A DNA stretch of 6,921 nucleotides from Desulfobacterales bacterium (GTDB taxonomy: Bacteria > Desulfobacterota > Desulfobacteria > Desulfobacterales > JAFDCJ01). Of this stretch, positions 5,129 through 6,921 are shown one piece after another. Numbering within the stretch: position 1 is the first letter of the stretch; every line of letters starts with the position of its first letter. Location: the NCBI GenBank assembly GCA_029932495.1, contig JAOZPY010000137.1, positions 1-6,921 of the forward strand, read 5' to 3'. Position numbers and translations under genes: made by a program. The notes below the pieces were generated by a model. It saw only the letters and a list, made by a program, of their open reading frames with translations, did not search any database and was not told the DNA's origin.

Positions 5129-6538
5129 TCAGGAGTGGCGTTGCAGTGGAATATCCCATTTTTTCATATACTTCCACACAGCGGTGCGGCTCAGTCCGAT
5201 ACGCCGTGCCACCTCGGCTTTATTCCAGTCACATTCCTCCAGCAGGTCGATCAACTTTTCCGCGGACAGCTTTCGCCCGGAAAGATCGTTTTTTGTTGAT
5301 TTGTGCTGATCAGCGACATTTAAAGTCCGGCGGTACTGCAGCTGCCGAATCTCAACGGGCAGGTCCGGCACGTTTATCTGAGGCCCGTTGCACAGCACGA
5401 AGGCGTGCTCGATGGCATTTTCCAGCTCACGCACATTGCCGGGCCAGTGGTAGTCCAGAAAAATCCGCATGGCATGCTGGGAGAGCCCCTGGATGTTTTT
5501 ATCGGCTTTTTCATTATAGTCGTGGATAAAGTGATTGACCAGCAACGGGATATCTTCTTTGCGCTGGCGCAAGGGAGGAACAAAAATCGGAAAGACCTTC
5601 AACCGGTAGTAGAGGTCTTCCCTGAAATTTCCTTGTCTCACAAGGTCGAACAGGTCCTGGTGGGTGGCGGCGATCACCCGGATGTTTATTTTGCGCTTGC
5701 GGGATTCCCCCACCCGCTCGATTTCTCTTTCCTGAAGCACTCGCAACAGTTTTACCTGGATAAACGGACTGATCTCACCGATTTCGTCCAGAAAAACAGT
5801 ACCTCCGTCGGCTTCTTCAAATCGCCCGGCACGATCCCTCATGGCTCCGGTAAACGCCCCTTTTACATGGCCGAACAACTCGCTTTCCAGCAACGATTCG
5901 GAAAGCGCGGAACAATTTACAGTCACAAAGGGCTGGCGGGCAAGATCGCTGTTATAATGAATGGCCCCGGCCACCAGTTCTTTACCGGTGCCGCTCTCTC
6001 CTTGGACCAGAACGGTGGCATTGCTGGCAGCAGCAGCCTTTATGGCCGCAAACACCTGCTGCATGACATTGCTCTTGCCGATAATGTTGCCCAATCGATA
6101 CATCCGGATCAGACGCCGGGTGGCTTCCGCCGCCAGAAAACGGGCCTTGGTCAGTTCGGTAAGATCGGTAACGGTTTCCACCACCCCGATAACCTCTCCG
6201 TTTTCATCCCGGACCACCCGGGCATTTTTTATCACCGGCACCTCGTGGCCGTCCTTGTGGTGCAGGAAACATTCACTGGATTCCGCCTTTGGCATGCCTA
6301 GAATCCCGCACTCCTGAAGATTGGCGGGGCATGCCTTGCCAAAACAGCGGTTAAAATTAAGAAACCCGCAGGGCCTGCCCATTGCTTCCACAGCGGGATA
6401 TCCCGTGATATGCTCCATTGAAGGATTCCATGAAGTAATGCGCCCCCGGGTATCCAGGGTAAACACTCCGTCGGCCATGGAATGCAAAATCTGATTTACA
6501 AAGCGAAGATTCCAGATTTCATGGGTTTCACCGCTCAT
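5129..6538 (-). CDS. PAS-AAA+-Fis sigma-54-dependent enhancer-binding regulator
   Basis: The 469-residue regulator (from ATG 6538) activates sigma-54 RNA polymerase by ATP hydrolysis. Domains in order: a PAS sensor at about 10-125 (LHSMADGVFTLDTRGRITSWNPS; ends EVIGVVETVTDLTE); an AAA+ domain with Walker A GESGTGKE (180-187), the sigma-54 loop GAFTGA (227-232) and Walker B GGTVFLDE (245-252), plus FREDLYYRL; and a Fis-type HTH at about 440-460 (AEVARRIGLSRTAVWKYMKKW). There is no receiver domain, so it senses a ligand or redox state. The PAS region holds Cys57, 65, 70, 77 and 90. I chose ATG 6538 because GGGAG lies 8 bases upstream; an in-frame ATG at 6568 adds ten residues but has no ribosome binding site. 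In Desulfovibrio vulgaris a sigma-54 regulator (DVU2106, from memory) sits among the ORP genes and controls them; the gene here occupies a similar place. Confidence 0.95.
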   Translation of the reverse strand: MSGETHEIWNLRFVNQILHSMADGVFTLDTRGRITSWNPSMEHITGYPAVEAMGRPCGFLNFNRCFGKACPANLQECGILGMPKAESSECFLHHKDGHEVPVIKNARVVRDENGEVIGVVETVTDLTELTKARFLAAEATRRLIRMYRLGNIIGKSNVMQQVFAAIKAAAASNATVLVQGESGTGKELVAGAIHYNSDLARQPFVTVNCSALSESLLESELFGHVKGAFTGAMRDRAGRFEEADGGTVFLDEIGEISPFIQVKLLRVLQEREIERVGESRKRKINIRVIAATHQDLFDLVRQGNFREDLYYRLKVFPIFVPPLRQRKEDIPLLVNHFIHDYNEKADKNIQGLSQHAMRIFLDYHWPGNVRELENAIEHAFVLCNGPQINVPDLPVEIRQLQYRRTLNVADQHKSTKNDLSGRKLSAEKLIDLLEECDWNKAEVARRIGLSRTAVWKYMKKWDIPLQRHS

Positions 6539-6570
6539 GGTTTGGACTCCCATCAATTTAGATGTCATGC

Positions 6571-6614
6571 GTAACGTAAACGTTACTAGTCGTTACTGTT
6601 AACATATAGTAACG
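6571..6614. promoter_or_regulatory. Cluster of four GTAACG/CGTTAC boxes
   Basis: GTAACG at 6571-6576 and 6609-6614, and CGTTAC at 6581-6586 and 6591-6596. The first two make a perfect inverted repeat (6 bp, 4-bp spacer). The last two make a second one with a 12-bp spacer, 7-bp arms when extended by one base. Centres are 10, 10 and 18 bp apart. They overlap the regulator's promoter and lie about 160-200 bp upstream of the divergent -24/-12 element, so they may be both an autoregulation site and an upstream activator site. The binding protein is most likely the adjacent regulator, by inference. Confidence 0.65.
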
Positions 6615-6631
6615 CATTCACGGCTTGTCAA
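6603..6631 (-). promoter_or_regulatory. Sigma-70-type promoter of the regulator gene
   Basis: On the minus strand TTGACA (6631-6626) is followed by a 17-bp spacer and TATATG (6608-6603). One GTAACG box touches the -10 element from the spacer side, and a second covers the expected start near 6596. The resulting leader to ATG 6538 would be about 58 bases. Confidence 0.6.
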
Positions 6632-6667
6632 CCAGAAAAAAACCTGGCCGTGATGGATATCGAACTG

Positions 6668-6685
6668 AAATATTTTAAAATATTT
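6668..6685. promoter_or_regulatory. Perfect 18-bp AT-only palindrome
   Basis: AAATATTTTAAAATATTT is identical to its reverse complement. It lies in the AT-rich middle of the divergent intergenic region, between the GTAACG boxes and the -24/-12 element. It could be a protein site or a DNA-bending element; AT-rich composition alone raises the chance of such palindromes. Confidence 0.35.
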
Positions 6686-6694
6686 TATCTATTT

Positions 6695-6707
6695 TTTCAA
6701 ATTGTTA
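6695..6707 (+). promoter_or_regulatory. IHF-like site
   Basis: TTTCAA-ATTG-TTA matches the IHF consensus WATCAA-N4-TTR at all but one fixed base. It sits between the GTAACG boxes and the -24/-12 element, where IHF commonly bends DNA at sigma-54 promoters. AT-rich flanks make chance matches likely. Confidence 0.3.
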
Positions 6708-6713
6708 TATCTC

Positions 6714-6732
6714 ATCATAAGAATATTATGAT
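6714..6732. promoter_or_regulatory. 7-bp inverted repeat upstream of the -24/-12 element
   Basis: ATCATAA (6714-6720) and TTATGAT (6726-6732) are perfect arms around GAATA. The centre lies about 50 bp upstream of the expected sigma-54 start. The hexamer TTATGA/TCATAA is shared with the palindrome at 5014-5033, but there the arms face the other way, so one common regulator is not established. Confidence 0.4.
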
Positions 6733-6747
6733 CTCACTAGACATCAA

Positions 6748-6764
6748 TGGCATGAGTATTGATA
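6748..6764 (+). promoter_or_regulatory. Candidate sigma-54 (-24/-12) promoter for the right-edge gene
   Basis: TGGCAT-GAGTA-TTGAT matches TGGCAC-N5-TTGCA with correct spacing. The -24 GG is intact, while the -12 GC reads GA, which should weaken it. Transcription would start near 6773, about 85 bases before ATG 6858. The adjacent sigma-54 activator gene and upstream boxes support the call. Confidence 0.5.
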
Positions 6765-6773
6765 CAGCAGTAT

Positions 6774-6857
6774 GGTGAAATGCCCCACGGCAATAACGCC
6801 GGGGTGAAAACCTGACGAAAGACTTTATTCCATCAACCCCAACCAAAGGAGCGTATT
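6774..6857 (+). other. Structured leader of the right-edge gene
   Basis: The expected 5' leader holds a hairpin at 6784-6804: CGGC/GCCG with loop AATAAC, a bulged A, and CCC/GGG. GGTGAAAACC (6803-6812), a possible GNRA-type hairpin, follows it. ACCCC at 6836-6840 could instead pair with GGGGT at 6801-6805, giving an alternative fold. I could not match it to a known riboswitch family. Confidence 0.3.
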
Positions 6858-6921
6858 ATGAAAGCCAGAAACTGCTGCAAAACAATGGAAATGGAACTGA
6901 CCGCCTGGAAGGCCATCATCT
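6858..6921 (+). CDS. Small N-terminal fragment of an unrecognised gene, cut by right edge
   Basis: ATG 6858 has a strong AAAGGAG site (6845-6851) at a 6-base spacing and an open frame to the edge. Only 21 residues are visible: two adjacent cysteines (6-7), and an EMELTAWKAII segment that looks like the start of a helix. No family can be named from this. It is divergent from the sigma-54 regulator and sits behind the candidate -24/-12 element. By comparison with Desulfovibrio, where the ORP genes form two divergent operons, it may be the first gene of the second operon; this is an inference from position only. Confidence 0.7.
   Translation, partial: MKARNCCKTMEMELTAWKAII

Noticed and set aside
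5405..6301. 298-codon open frame on the plus strand
   Set aside because: It is antisense to the AAA+ regulator, whose Walker and GAFTGA motifs are intact. No domain or ribosome binding site supports it.
6774..6857. Fluoride or cyclic-di-GMP (GEMM) riboswitch
   Set aside because: The conserved GATG/CTGATG parts of the fluoride class and the GGCAAACC/GGACGCAAAGCC parts of GEMM are absent.

Overview
The window looks like chromosomal DNA of an anaerobic Desulfobacterota (sulfate-reducer-like) bacterium. The evidence is the gene set: a hybrid cluster protein, a DUF3786/Fe-S protein, two MinD-type ATPases each carrying an internal pair of [4Fe-4S] motifs, two dinitrogenase-FeMo-cofactor-family (NifX/NifB-like) proteins, a NifU/IscU-type scaffold and a sigma-54 enhancer-binding regulator. 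No rRNA, tRNA, insertion sequence, CRISPR array or phage gene was seen. The taxonomic call is an inference from gene content only.

Left part, plus strand (1-1787). The C-terminal half of Hcp runs in from the left edge with all of its visible hybrid-cluster ligands intact. Two hairpins follow, and then a 275-codon DUF3786 protein with an N-terminal four-cysteine Fe-S motif. That gene ends two bases from the stop codon of the convergent minus-strand operon.

Middle part, minus strand (4973 down to 1790). Five genes lie head to tail: a NifX-like protein with a Gly/Met/Arg repeat tail, two Fe-S MinD-type ATPases overlapping by 4 bp, a 110-aa NifX/orange-protein-like protein ending in CDH, and a NifU-like scaffold 2 bp further on. 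This resembles the anaerobe-specific orange protein (ORP) gene set of Desulfovibrio, with a scaffold gene added. A sigma-70-type promoter (TTGACA, 17 bp, TATTTT) with a 20-bp palindrome over the expected start site precedes it. A 10-bp-stem hairpin and a four-copy 8-bp tandem repeat lie inside the operon.

Right part. The minus-strand regulator (PAS, AAA+, Fis-type HTH) carries a cysteine cluster in its PAS domain. It diverges from a small plus-strand gene that is cut by the right edge. The roughly 320-bp region between them holds a sigma-70 promoter for the regulator overlapped by four GTAACG/CGTTAC boxes, an 18-bp AT palindrome, an IHF-like site, a 7-bp inverted repeat, and a -24/-12 element (TGGCAT, N5, TTGAT) pointing at the right-edge gene.

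Working model (inference): the regulator binds the GTAACG boxes, limits its own expression, and activates the divergent gene through sigma-54. The minus-strand operon builds or carries a metal-sulfur cluster: the scaffold and NifX-like proteins hold cluster intermediates, and the ATPases drive transfer.
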